Assembly (NCBI GenBank): GCA_017308255.1
Contig: JAFKFN010000013.1
Span: forward strand, 39,278-103,277
Reading direction: 5' to 3'
DNA: 64,000 bases
DNA from: Altererythrobacter sp.
Lineage (GTDB): Bacteria > Pseudomonadota > Alphaproteobacteria > Sphingomonadales > Sphingomonadaceae
Below, in pieces: positions 1-7,698 of the stretch. Position 1 is the first letter of the stretch. Every line of letters starts with the position of its first letter. The translations under genes were made by a program, and so were the position numbers. The notes below the pieces were generated by a model, which did no database searches, was not told the DNA's origin, and worked only from the letters and a program-made list of their open reading frames with translations.

Positions 1-2
1 CC

Positions 3-1136
3 GGCAAGACCAGCATCGCCCGGCTGCTGGCCGATGCGGTGGGCATGCGGTTCACCGCGATCAGCGCGGTGTTCAGCGGCGTGGCCGACTTGAAGAAAGC
101 CTTCGCCGAAGCCGACAGGATGGCGCAGGCGGGCCCGGCGGGCTTCAAAGGCACGCTGCTGTTCGTGGACGAGATTCACCGCTTCAACCGGGCGCAGCAG
201 GACGGCTTCCTGCCCTATGTGGAACGCGGCACGGTGACGCTGATCGGCGCGACGACCGAGAACCCCAGCTTCGAGCTGAACGCCGCGCTGCTGAGCCGCG
301 CGCAAGTGCTGATCCTGAACCGGCTGGACGCCGAAGCACTCGGCAAGCTGCTGGACCGGGCGGAGGCGCTGGAAGGCGCCCTGCCGCTCACCCCTGAGGC
401 CCGCGACGCGCTGATCGCCAGCGCCGATGGCGACGGGCGTTTCCTGCTGAACCAGGCGGAATTGCTCTATTCGGCCAGGATCGCCGAGCCGCTGGGCCCC
501 GCCGAGCTGGGCAAGTTCCTGCAACGCCGCGTGGCGGTGTACGACAAGGACCGCGAAGGGCATTACAATCTCATCTCGGCGCTGCACAAGTCGATCCGCG
601 GATCGGACCCGCAAGCGGCGCTCTATTACCTGGCGCGGATGCTGGTGGCGGGTGAAGAGCCGCTTTACGTGCTGCGCCGGCTGACGCGCATGGCGGTGGA
701 GGACATCGGCCTGGCCGACCCGCAGGCGCTGGCGCAATGCATCGCCGCGAAGGAAGCGTACCAGTTCCTGGGCAGCCCGGAAGGCGAACTGGCGATCGTG
801 CAGGCCTGCCTCTACGTCGCGACGGCCCCCAAATCCAACGCGGCCTACAAGGCGATGAGCGCCGCCTGGCGCAGCGCGCGCGAGACCGGGAGCCTGATGC
901 CCCCAAACAACATCCTCAATGCGCCGACAAAGCTGATGAAGGACATCGGCTATGGCCAAGGCTATGCCTACGACCACGATGCCGAAGAAGGCTTCTCCGG
1001 CGCGAATTACTGGCCCGAAGAGATGGAGCCGCAGACTTTCTATGCGCCGGTGGAGCGCGGGTTCGAGCGGCAGGTGAAAGAGCGCATCGCTTACTGGACC
1101 AAGCTGCGCGAGCAACGTGGGGCCGGCGATGCGTGA
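3..1136 (+). CDS. rarA: Replication-associated recombination protein A (RarA/MgsA), 5' truncated by window edge
   Basis: AAA+ clamp-loader-like ATPase that acts at stalled replication forks. The reading frame is open from the first base and begins inside Walker A (GKTS), so the N-terminus lies outside the window and the first internal ATG at 39 is not the start. Visible after that are Walker B (LLFVDEIHRF), the sensor-1 stretch GATTENPSFELN, and the C-terminal tetramerisation region with SPEGELAIVQACLYVATAPKSN, written here as its parts SPEGELAIVQ and ATAPKSN. About 378 residues are present, most of a usual 430-450 residue protein. The next gene starts 8 nt before its stop, so the two are probably co-transcribed. 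Family identity is secure. Confidence 0.93.
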   Translation, partial: GKTSIARLLADAVGMRFTAISAVFSGVADLKKAFAEADRMAQAGPAGFKGTLLFVDEIHRFNRAQQDGFLPYVERGTVTLIGATTENPSFELNAALLSRAQVLILNRLDAEALGKLLDRAEALEGALPLTPEARDALIASADGDGRFLLNQAELLYSARIAEPLGPAELGKFLQRRVAVYDKDREGHYNLISALHKSIRGSDPQAALYYLARMLVAGEEPLYVLRRLTRMAVEDIGLADPQALAQCIAAKEAYQFLGSPEGELAIVQACLYVATAPKSNAAYKAMSAAWRSARETGSLMPPNNILNAPTKLMKDIGYGQGYAYDHDAEEGFSGANYWPEEMEPQTFYAPVERGFERQVKERIAYWTKLREQRGAGDA

Positions 1137-1476
1137 CTGGGACGAAGTAGTGGCGTTCGCCCGCTCGCTTCCCGACGTCGAAATGGGTCCGCACTTCGGC
1201 GCGCAAGTGCCGAAAGTGAACGGCAAGGCGTTCGTCGGCCCCAGCCGGGAAGCGGGCAGCTTCGGCGTGCGAACCTCAAGCATCGAGGAAAAGCAGATGC
1301 TGATCGAGACGGACCCCGAGACTTTCTGGGATACGCCGCATTATGCGAATTATGCGGCGGTGCTGGTACGCTATGGCGCCGATGCGGCCGACGAGCGGGT
1401 GAAACTCTACATCCGCCGCGCCTGGTGGGACCGGCTGAAGAAGCGGCAGCAACTGGCGTACGGCGAGCGGCCTTGA
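1129..1476 (+). CDS. MmcQ/YjbR-like small protein
   Basis: A 115-residue protein of the MmcQ/YjbR type (CyaY-like fold, possibly DNA-binding; function unsettled). The family look comes from the N-terminal pattern DWDEVVAFARSLP, then a glycine- and phenylalanine-containing strand region and the C-terminal AWWDRLKKRQQL. I start it at ATG 1129, which overlaps the rarA stop by 8 nt; a GTG at 1117 is also in frame. It overlaps the following gene at TTGA, suggesting translational coupling of rarA, this gene and the next. Specific substrate or partner cannot be read from the sequence. Confidence 0.75.
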   Translation: MRDWDEVVAFARSLPDVEMGPHFGAQVPKVNGKAFVGPSREAGSFGVRTSSIEEKQMLIETDPETFWDTPHYANYAAVLVRYGADAADERVKLYIRRAWWDRLKKRQQLAYGERP

Positions 1477-2357
1477 TCGGCCGCTTCCGGCACTTCGCCG
1501 CGATCGACTGGTCGGGCGCGGCGGGGAAGAGGCACGCGGGGATCGCGCTGGCGATCTGCGAGGCGCAGGGCGGTGCGCCGCATCTTGTCCGGCCGGGACA
1601 CCGCTGGTCGCGCGGCGAGATCCTGCACTGGCTGCTGAACGAGATGCCGGAAGCGACGCTGGTGGGCCTGGACCTGGGCATTTCGCTGCCGTTTGCCGAT
1701 TGCGGGGCGTTCTTTCCCGGCTGGGCCGACAGCCCGGCCGACGCGAAAGCGCTGTGGGCGCTGGTTGATGCGCTGTGCGAGGATGACCCGCACCTCGCCG
1801 CCGGCAGCTTCGTCGATCATGCCGAAGCCGCGCGCTATTTCCGCCGCCACGGCGGACGCGAAGGGGCGCGGTTCCATGCCGCCGATGCGCCGGACCGGCG
1901 CGGGCGCTTTCGCGTGACCGAGCGCGCGCAGGCGGCGCTGGGGTGCAAGCCTTATTCCAACTTCAACCTCGTCGGCGCGGCGCAAGTCGGCAAATCCAGC
2001 CTGACGGGGATGCGCGTGCTGCACCGGATCGGCGGGCGCCTGCCGGTATGGCCAGTCGATCCGTTACCCCCGACAGGCTCGGTCGTGACCGAGATCTATA
2101 CCACGATCGCGGCGATCGCCGGTGGCCGCAGCGCGGCGCGGAGCAAGATGAAGACCTTCGCCGAACTGAACGGTGCGCTGGCCGCAATCGGCGCCCCGCC
2201 CATGGCCGGCGCGGGGCCGATCGACGATCACAGCGCCGATGCCCTGCTGACCGCGGGCTGGCTGCGCGCACAGGCGCACCGGCCCGAATTGTGGTCCCCC
2301 GTGGGCCTGACGCCCGCTATCGCCCGCACCGAGGGCTGGACCTTCGGCGCGGCTTGA
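1473..2357 (+). CDS. DUF429-like predicted RNase H-fold protein
   Basis: About 294 residues from a TTG start that overlaps the preceding TGA (TTGA); a GTG at 1425 is the longer alternative. The N-terminal AAIDWSGAAG (acidic residue on a first beta strand followed by a glycine loop), a second acidic strand (VGLDLGISLPF), TEIYTTIAAIAG and a late DDHSADALLTAGW helix resemble the spacing of acidic residues in DUF429/RNase H-fold predicted nucleases. That assignment is pattern-based and moderate. No signal peptide or membrane segment is visible. It precedes tRNA-Thr by 18 nt. Confidence 0.55.
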   Translation: MIGRFRHFAAIDWSGAAGKRHAGIALAICEAQGGAPHLVRPGHRWSRGEILHWLLNEMPEATLVGLDLGISLPFADCGAFFPGWADSPADAKALWALVDALCEDDPHLAAGSFVDHAEAARYFRRHGGREGARFHAADAPDRRGRFRVTERAQAALGCKPYSNFNLVGAAQVGKSSLTGMRVLHRIGGRLPVWPVDPLPPTGSVVTEIYTTIAAIAGGRSAARSKMKTFAELNGALAAIGAPPMAGAGPIDDHSADALLTAGWLRAQAHRPELWSPVGLTPAIARTEGWTFGAA

Positions 2358-2375
2358 CGCAAAGGCGCGCGCAGC

Positions 2376-2451
2376 GCCGGTTTAGCTCAGTTGGTAGAGC
2401 AGCGGTTTTGTAAACCGAAGGTCGGGGGTTCGAGTCCCTCAACCGGCACCA
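2376..2451 (+). tRNA. tRNA-Thr (anticodon TGT)
   Basis: A 76-nt cloverleaf including encoded CCA. The acceptor stem GCCGGTT pairs with AACCGGC at 2441-2447; the D arm is GCTC/GAGC; the anticodon loop TTTGTAA reads TGT (threonine, ACN codons); the T loop is GGTTCGAGTCC-like. The outermost anticodon-stem pair is a G-A mismatch. Its last 13 nt overlap, on the opposite strand, the end of the cytochrome b561 gene. Confidence 0.95.
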
Positions 2452-3047
2452 ATCCGATCCGCGCGATTCGGCAGAGAACCCCCACCAAGGCTTGCGCCGT
2501 TCATCTCGGCCGGGCGACCGATCATCCGGCCGAACGTTTCGTCCCGCCAGACGAATCGATGGACCAGCGCCATGGCGACGTGGCCGACGATCAACGCCAG
2601 AAGCGACCAGGCCAGCACGCCGTGGACGAGGTTGGCCGGCGCCGTCATCCACAAGGTTTCCTCCGCCCCGCCCTGCCACAGCGCGATGCCGAACAGCGAG
2701 ATCGGCCTGACATCGCCGAGCATCCGCAGCAGGCCGAGCGTGGGCACGACGAGCATGAGGACATACATCGCCACGTGCCCCGCCTTCGCGGCCTGGCCGA
2801 CCAGGCCGGTTCCATACGAGGGGCGCTGGCGCCTTTGCGACAGCGCCCAGCCGATGCGGACGAGGATGAGGAGGAACAGGAGCGAGCCCACCGAGGGATG
2901 GGTGCCGACCCAGAACGCCATCAGCGGCACCCGGCCGAGCACGTGCTTCAGCACCATGCCGGTGAACTGCCAGGCGAACAGCGCCGCCATGGTCCAGTGC
3001 AAGACGCGCGTGATGCGGCCGTAACGCCGTGGTGTATCCGCCAGCAT
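2439..3047 (-). CDS. Cytochrome b561 family membrane protein
   Basis: A 202-residue di-heme cytochrome b561-type protein with four hydrophobic helices. Candidate heme-ligand histidines sit at H17 (VLHW), H50, H91, H142 and H156. The ATG at 3047 is preceded by AAGGAAG at good spacing, so the longer upstream frame is not used. It starts 10 nt after the stop of the siderophore esterase and is probably in its operon. Family members pass electrons across the inner membrane to quinones or ferric complexes; a ferric-siderophore-reductase role is inferred from this position only. The stop codon lies inside the tRNA-Thr 3' end on the other strand. The C-terminal 30 residues are polar. Confidence 0.85.
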   Translation of the reverse strand: MLADTPRRYGRITRVLHWTMAALFAWQFTGMVLKHVLGRVPLMAFWVGTHPSVGSLLFLLILVRIGWALSQRRQRPSYGTGLVGQAAKAGHVAMYVLMLVVPTLGLLRMLGDVRPISLFGIALWQGGAEETLWMTAPANLVHGVLAWSLLALIVGHVAMALVHRFVWRDETFGRMIGRPAEMNGASLGGGSLPNRADRIGAG

Positions 3048-3057
3048 GAGCTTCCTT

Positions 3058-4002
3058 TTACATCCGAGAGGGCCATTGCGCCGGACCACTGGCGAACCGC
3101 AGGATACGCGGCAGGGCCGTGGAGATGATCGAGGCGTGATCTTCTTCCGGCAAGAGTGAAAACGTGACGTTGGCCGCGCCCAGCGAAGCCTGGAGACGGT
3201 CCGCGACCTCGCGCGCGCCGGCGACCATGCCCCGGGCCTTGCGCCGCGCGCGGACTTGATCGGCGCCCGACGCGGCCTGCTGCCACGGGGGCAATTCGTC
3301 TTCCCATTCCCCCACCGTCACGAAGGCGCGCGCGGCATCGGCGCCGAGCCGGCCCGCACCTTCCAGCAGCGCGGCCTTGTCCCACCAGACGGACGGGCTG
3401 ATCGCCGCATAAGCGCCGAAGGCAGCGGGGCGGTTCACCAGGGTCCAGAGCACGAAATACCCCGCCAGCGAGTGTCCGCAGAGGGTCTGGCGCGCCGGAT
3501 CGACGGCGATGCGACGGGCCACGAGCGGCTTGATCTCATCCTCCAGGAAATCGAGAAAGGCGCCGGCCATGCCGTGTTCGCCCCGAGTGGGCGCATCCGG
3601 GCGGGCGGAGGTATAATCGCGCTGCCGGCGGGCGACATCATAGCCGGTATCCGCCGAAAGCCCGGCGATAACCATGGGCGATACGCCGGTGGCATCGGGC
3701 CGGCGGGCCATGCGCCGCAGGGCCTCTACCCCGGTGGCGAACGACCCCGCCGCATCGAGCAGGTAGAGCACCGGCCAGCCGGCGGCCGGCGGTTCCCCGT
3801 CCGGCACCGCCAGGAACAGGCGATAGGCGTCACCATCCCGGCCCTTGCGGACCAGGAGGGCCTGCGTCCGGTCGAGCCTGAACGGCGCGTCATCGCGCCC
3901 CGATTCAGGCGCCACGGACGCCCCGCCGCACTCGGCCCGATCCTGGCTGGCAAGGCATGACGATGATCCGACCCCCTTATTGCACTTTACAATCAATAGC
4001 AC
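3058..4002 (-). CDS. Alpha/beta-hydrolase of the IroE/Fes/BesA siderophore-esterase type
   Basis: Predicted serine hydrolase of the esterase-D/IroE class, which cleaves the trilactone backbone of enterobactin-like siderophores. The nucleophile elbow is GHSLAGYF; downstream are SPSVWWD and VTVGEWEDELPPW, a usual pattern of the family, and the catalytic His is likely in EEDHASI. A first strand pair before PVLYLLDAAGSFATG fits the fold. The start is unsure: the frame opens at GTG 4002, but the first 30 residues are unlike the family and lie in an AT-rich, promoter-like stretch, so GTG 3915 or TTG 3954 is plausible. The absence of an obvious export signal in the shorter forms suggests a cytoplasmic Fes-like role. 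It is the first gene of a pair with cytochrome b561. Confidence 0.8.
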   Translation of the reverse strand: MLLIVKCNKGVGSSSCLASQDRAECGGASVAPESGRDDAPFRLDRTQALLVRKGRDGDAYRLFLAVPDGEPPAAGWPVLYLLDAAGSFATGVEALRRMARRPDATGVSPMVIAGLSADTGYDVARRQRDYTSARPDAPTRGEHGMAGAFLDFLEDEIKPLVARRIAVDPARQTLCGHSLAGYFVLWTLVNRPAAFGAYAAISPSVWWDKAALLEGAGRLGADAARAFVTVGEWEDELPPWQQAASGADQVRARRKARGMVAGAREVADRLQASLGAANVTFSLLPEEDHASIISTALPRILRFASGPAQWPSRM

Positions 4003-4128
4003 ATTAACGAGAGAACGTCAGCAGATTCGCTGCATGACGATCCATGGGGGCATGCCATAGCAAACGTTGAACACCCTGCCGGAAAAACCGCACGGCCGCC
4101 GGCCGCGATCTTCCTGCTGGTCGCTATC

Positions 4129-5223
4129 GTGGTGGCTGTGGTGGCCGCGTTCGCCTTGTGGCCCGGCGATTCCCCGCCCGAAGCCGATGCGGGTGCCGCC
4201 CAGCTCACCGATGTGCGCGGGCGGCCGGTGACGATCGAAGGGCCGGTCAGCCGCATCGCCATCGACGACAGCCGCTATCTGGTGGCGCTGGGCCTGATCC
4301 ATCCCGATCCGGTATCGCTGCTGGTCGCCTGGCCGCACGATGTGAACCGGCTGGGCGATGACACTTATCGGCAGTTCCTGGAAAAATCCCCGGCGCTGGC
4401 AGACCTGCCCAAAGTGGCCAGCTCGGCAGGGGATTTCGATGTCGAATCCCTCCTCGCCGCCGCGCCGCAGGTGGCGCTGCTATCGCTGGAAAGCGGGGTG
4501 ACCGATGCCCAGGTGAAGCAGATCGAAGATGCCGGCATCCGCGTGGTCTTCGTCGATTTCTTCGTCAAGCCGTTCGACAATCTGGAGCCGAGCCTGCGCA
4601 TCCTGGGCGCCCTGACGGGACGCAAGCAGGCGGCGGACGATTTCATCGCCTTCCGCGCGAAGAAAATGCAGGATATCGCGGACAAGGTCGCCATGCTGCC
4701 CAATGACGACCGGCCGACCGTGTTCGTGGAGGCTCATGCCGGGATGAGCCCCGATTGCTGCAATTCGCCGGGGCGCGGCAACATCGGCGATTACGTGACC
4801 TTCGTGGGCGGCCACAATATCGGCAGCGATGTAATCGGCCAGTCGTTCGGCAAGCTGAACCTGGAATACGTGATCTCGCGCGATCCCATGGTCTATATCG
4901 CCACCGGCGGGCCGCATCTGGAGAAGGCCGGCGGCCTGGTGCTCGGCCCGCGCTATAGCGTGGCGCAGGCGCAGGCCTCGCTGGCCAAGATCGCGGCGCG
5001 GCGCGGCATTTCGGGCCTGACTGCCGTGAAAGACCACCGTACCCACGGCTTTTCGCACCAGCTGATCAATTCGCCGCTCGACATCGTGGCTATCGAAGCC
5101 TTCGCCAAATGGATCCATCCGGAGCTGTTTGCCGATGTCGATCCGGCGGCGACGCTGGCGGAGATCAACACGCGCTTCCTCGCCGTGCCTTACGACGGGG
5201 TTTACTGGGTGGACCTGCCGTGA
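4129..5223 (+). CDS. FepB/FecB-like periplasmic ferric-siderophore binding protein (start uncertain)
   Basis: Solute-binding protein of the helical-backbone class for ferric siderophores. It shows the family opening LTDVRGRPVTIEGPVSRIA, DFDVESLLAAAPQ, the long linking helix region LRILGALTGRKQAADDF, and a second lobe GNIGDYVTFVGGHNIGSD. The only usable start codons in frame are GTG 4129 and GTG 4132. However, a hydrophobic signal anchor is encoded upstream in the same frame (from about 4084, residues KTARPPAAIFLLVAI), before any ATG, GTG or TTG; the frame closes at a TAG at 3997. The true N-terminus may therefore need an upstream frameshift or a non-standard start. It is divergent from the esterase and 67 nt before the YncE-like gene. 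Confidence 0.82.
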   Translation: MVAVVAAFALWPGDSPPEADAGAAQLTDVRGRPVTIEGPVSRIAIDDSRYLVALGLIHPDPVSLLVAWPHDVNRLGDDTYRQFLEKSPALADLPKVASSAGDFDVESLLAAAPQVALLSLESGVTDAQVKQIEDAGIRVVFVDFFVKPFDNLEPSLRILGALTGRKQAADDFIAFRAKKMQDIADKVAMLPNDDRPTVFVEAHAGMSPDCCNSPGRGNIGDYVTFVGGHNIGSDVIGQSFGKLNLEYVISRDPMVYIATGGPHLEKAGGLVLGPRYSVAQAQASLAKIAARRGISGLTAVKDHRTHGFSHQLINSPLDIVAIEAFAKWIHPELFADVDPAATLAEINTRFLAVPYDGVYWVDLP

Positions 5224-5290
5224 GGACGCCCCCCGCAGGCGCGCCGGCAGGCCGATCCGCCCCATCCGAAACACCCCAGGAGAACCTCAG

Positions 5291-6724
5291 ATGATGCCTC
5301 TCGACAGCCGTTTCCGCAGGGTCGGTTTCGCTCTGCTCACGGCCGGCTCGCTCGCCGTCGCGAGCGCTTCGCCGGCGCTGGCGCAGACGCCGTTCAGCCA
5401 GATCGACCGCGCCTCGGCCGGGAAAGTCTCGTTCGCGGCCGCGCAATCCGGCCAGCCGATCGAGGCCGGCAGCCAGGTCGCCATTTCCGGCGAAGGCTTC
5501 AAGGCCGGGCAGCCGGTCACGCTGTTCTATGGCACGACACCGCTGACCCCCACGGCGCTGGTCGCCAATGGCGAAGGCAAGATCAGCGGGTCCATCACGA
5601 TCCCGGCCGATGCCGTTTCGGGGATACACCCGATCGTGGTCGTGGCGCGCGAGCCCTATTTCGCCACCGTGGCCGAGCTGAAGGTTTCGCCCAGCGTTCC
5701 GCTGTCGGGCCAGCAGCGCTTCACGATCACCCAAGCGGATGAGACGCGCGGGCTTTATCAATCGGCTTACAGCGCGAAGAACAACGTGCTGTTCACGGCC
5801 TCTTCGGTCGGTCGGCCGCCGGTGAGCCAGTCGGAACTCCTCAAGCTCGATGCCGACAAGCTGACGGTGCTCGCCCGCGCCGTGCCGCCCGCAGCGCCCG
5901 CCCCCGCGCCGCGCCCCGGCGCCCCGGCTCAAGCGGCAGCGCCCGGCGTCTTCGCCGTCTATGGCGTGGGCGTGGACGACGCGAAAGGCACGGTATGGGC
6001 CACGAACACCCGCCAGAACACGATCGCGGTCTATAACCAGGCCGACCTGTCGCTGGTGAAGCAGTTCGACGTGGGCACGGTGCCCCATTCACGCGACGTG
6101 GTCGTGGATGAGACGCTGGGCAAGGCCTATGCCAGCGCCACGGGCACGCCCGATGTCGTGGTGATCGACACCGGCGCGCTGGCCGTGGCGAAGACGATCG
6201 CGGTGCAGACGCCCCGGCGGGGGGAGGAGTTCTCCGCCCTCAGCCTGTCGCTCGATCGGGCGGCGCACAAGCTCTATGTCGTCAGCATGACGACCAACGA
6301 GGTCGCGATCATCGATACCCGCACCGATACGGTGGCGAAGATCCTGCCGGTGCCGGGCGCGCGCAACGCGATCGGCGTCTCGCACGATCCGCAGAGCGGC
6401 CGCATCTACGTGGCCGCGCAGGGAAGCGACAACCTGATCGTGCTGGATGGCGCGAGCGGCGCGGTTATCGCCGATACGCCGGTGGGCGCCGGTGCCCTGA
6501 ACGTGGTGTTCGATCCGGTGAAGCGGCTGGCTTACGTGGCGAACCGCAATGCCGGCACGATTACGGTGACGGACCCGGACGGCAAGATCGTCGCCAACCT
6601 CGGCCCGGCGCCGCTCGCCAACCATGTCTCGCTGGGGAAGAACGGCGTGATCTACGCGGTCGACAAGTCGGCCGGTGTGCGCGACGCGGAAGCCGACGTC
6701 ATCATGCGCATCGCGCCGAAGTAG
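5291..6724 (+). CDS. YncE-like secreted beta-propeller protein with N-terminal Ig-like domain
   Basis: A 477-residue exported protein: signal peptide ending near ASPALAQ, then a beta-sandwich-like domain (residues about 45-140, VAISGEGFKAGQPVTLFYG), an Ala/Pro-rich linker (PPAAPAPAPRPGAP), and repeated YVTN-type propeller blades such as KAYASATGTPDVVVIDTG, KLYVVSMTTNEVAIIDTR, RIYVAAQGSDNLIVLDG and LAYVANRNAGTITV. E. coli YncE is an iron-regulated periplasmic propeller, so its place right after the siderophore binding protein fits. I choose ATG 5291 because AGGAGA lies just upstream and a signal peptide follows; the frame opens as far up as 5129. The exact role is unknown. Confidence 0.8.
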   Translation: MMPLDSRFRRVGFALLTAGSLAVASASPALAQTPFSQIDRASAGKVSFAAAQSGQPIEAGSQVAISGEGFKAGQPVTLFYGTTPLTPTALVANGEGKISGSITIPADAVSGIHPIVVVAREPYFATVAELKVSPSVPLSGQQRFTITQADETRGLYQSAYSAKNNVLFTASSVGRPPVSQSELLKLDADKLTVLARAVPPAAPAPAPRPGAPAQAAAPGVFAVYGVGVDDAKGTVWATNTRQNTIAVYNQADLSLVKQFDVGTVPHSRDVVVDETLGKAYASATGTPDVVVIDTGALAVAKTIAVQTPRRGEEFSALSLSLDRAAHKLYVVSMTTNEVAIIDTRTDTVAKILPVPGARNAIGVSHDPQSGRIYVAAQGSDNLIVLDGASGAVIADTPVGAGALNVVFDPVKRLAYVANRNAGTITVTDPDGKIVANLGPAPLANHVSLGKNGVIYAVDKSAGVRDAEADVIMRIAPK

Positions 6725-6760
6725 ACGAGCGGATAGGGCATGATCGCCTCACGCTGAATA

Positions 6761-6842
6761 GTCATTGCGAGCGCGTGGAAGCAATCCAGAGCGTCACCTA
6801 GACGGCCCTGGATTGCTTCGTCGCTCCGCTCCTCGCAATGAC
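6761..6842. repeat. Dispersed palindromic repeat with GTCATTGCGAG/CTCGCAATGAC ends
   Basis: An inverted repeat lies between two convergent genes: GTCATTGCGAG at 6761-6771 pairs with CTCGCAATGAC at 6832-6842, and GAAGCAATCCAG pairs with CTGGATTGCTTC inside. Sequences with these ends are a familiar dispersed intergenic element in many bacterial genomes. In this position it could also act as a bidirectional terminator. Confidence 0.85.
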
Positions 6843-6900
6843 GCGTGTTTTTGGCCAAAGATGATCGCGCCCTAGCCGCAACGAGAAGGGCCGCCGAAAG

Positions 6901-7698
6901 TCAGAGCGGCAGGGTATCCTCGATATCGATCTGCAACCCGGAAGGGCCCGGCGCCACCCGAGCGGCCACCTTGTAGACCTGGGCCAGGACTTCGGCCGAG
7001 ATGGCCTCCGCCGGCGGCCCGTCAGCCGCCACAGCGCCATTGGACAGCACGACGACCCGATCCGACCAGCGCGCGGCGATGGCGAGATCGTGCAGCACCA
7101 TGATCACGATCATCCCCCGCTCCCGCGAGAGGGCGTGGACCAGCTTCATCACCTTCAGCTGGTAATGCAGGTCCAGCGCGCTGATCGGTTCGTCCAGCAG
7201 CAGCACGCGCGGCGTGCGCACCAGCGCCTGGGCCAGCGAAGCGAGCTGGCGCTGACCGCCCGAGAGATGATCCAGCCCCGTCATCGCCAGGTGGCCGATG
7301 CCGACGCGCTCGATAACGTCCATCGCCCGCTCGACGATGGCGAGCCTGTCCGCCTCGTCACGGTCCACGGCGGAGGCGCGTTCGGCGCCGATCACGGCCT
7401 CCAGCACTGTCAGCGCCACGCGCTGCGGCAGGCTCTGCGGCATGTAGGTGACCAGCCGCGCCCGGCTTTCGAGCGCCATGCCCACCAGGTCGCGGTCGCC
7501 CAGCCGGACCGATCCTTCGGCGGCGAGCAGCCCCGCCAGCGCGCGCAGCAGCGTGGTCTTGCCCGCGGCATTGGGGCCGATCAGCGACAGCACCGTGCCC
7601 GGCGCCACGGCGGGAAGCGTGAGGCCCTGGACGATCCGCCGGTCGCGATAGCCGGTCGACAGGCCGGCGATGCTCAGGCTTTCGCCGTATCGTTCCAT
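6901..7698 (-). CDS. ABC transporter ATP-binding protein, iron-siderophore (FepC/FhuC type)
   Basis: A 265-residue ATPase with Walker A (GPNAAGKTT), Q-loop YMPQSLP, signature LSGGQRQL, Walker B (VLLLDEP), D-loop SALD and H-loop VLHDL. It powers inner-membrane import of ferric siderophore together with the FecCD permease encoded just upstream. Its ATG at 7698 overlaps the permease stop by one base (TGATG), so the two are translationally coupled. The frame continues open upstream into the permease gene, but that extension is out of the permease frame and is not coding. The binding protein is separate, at 4129. Confidence 0.93.
   Translation of the reverse strand: MERYGESLSIAGLSTGYRDRRIVQGLTLPAVAPGTVLSLIGPNAAGKTTLLRALAGLLAAEGSVRLGDRDLVGMALESRARLVTYMPQSLPQRVALTVLEAVIGAERASAVDRDEADRLAIVERAMDVIERVGIGHLAMTGLDHLSGGQRQLASLAQALVRTPRVLLLDEPISALDLHYQLKVMKLVHALSRERGMIVIMVLHDLAIAARWSDRVVVLSNGAVAADGPPAEAISAEVLAQVYKVAARVAPGPSGLQIDIEDTLPL

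Noticed and set aside
3975-4002. Operator-like imperfect palindrome (TTATTG ... CAATCA) in the AT-rich stretch between the esterase and FepB-like genes
   Set aside because: The match to Fur, Irr or RirA consensus is too weak to call, although a divergent promoter is likely to be here.
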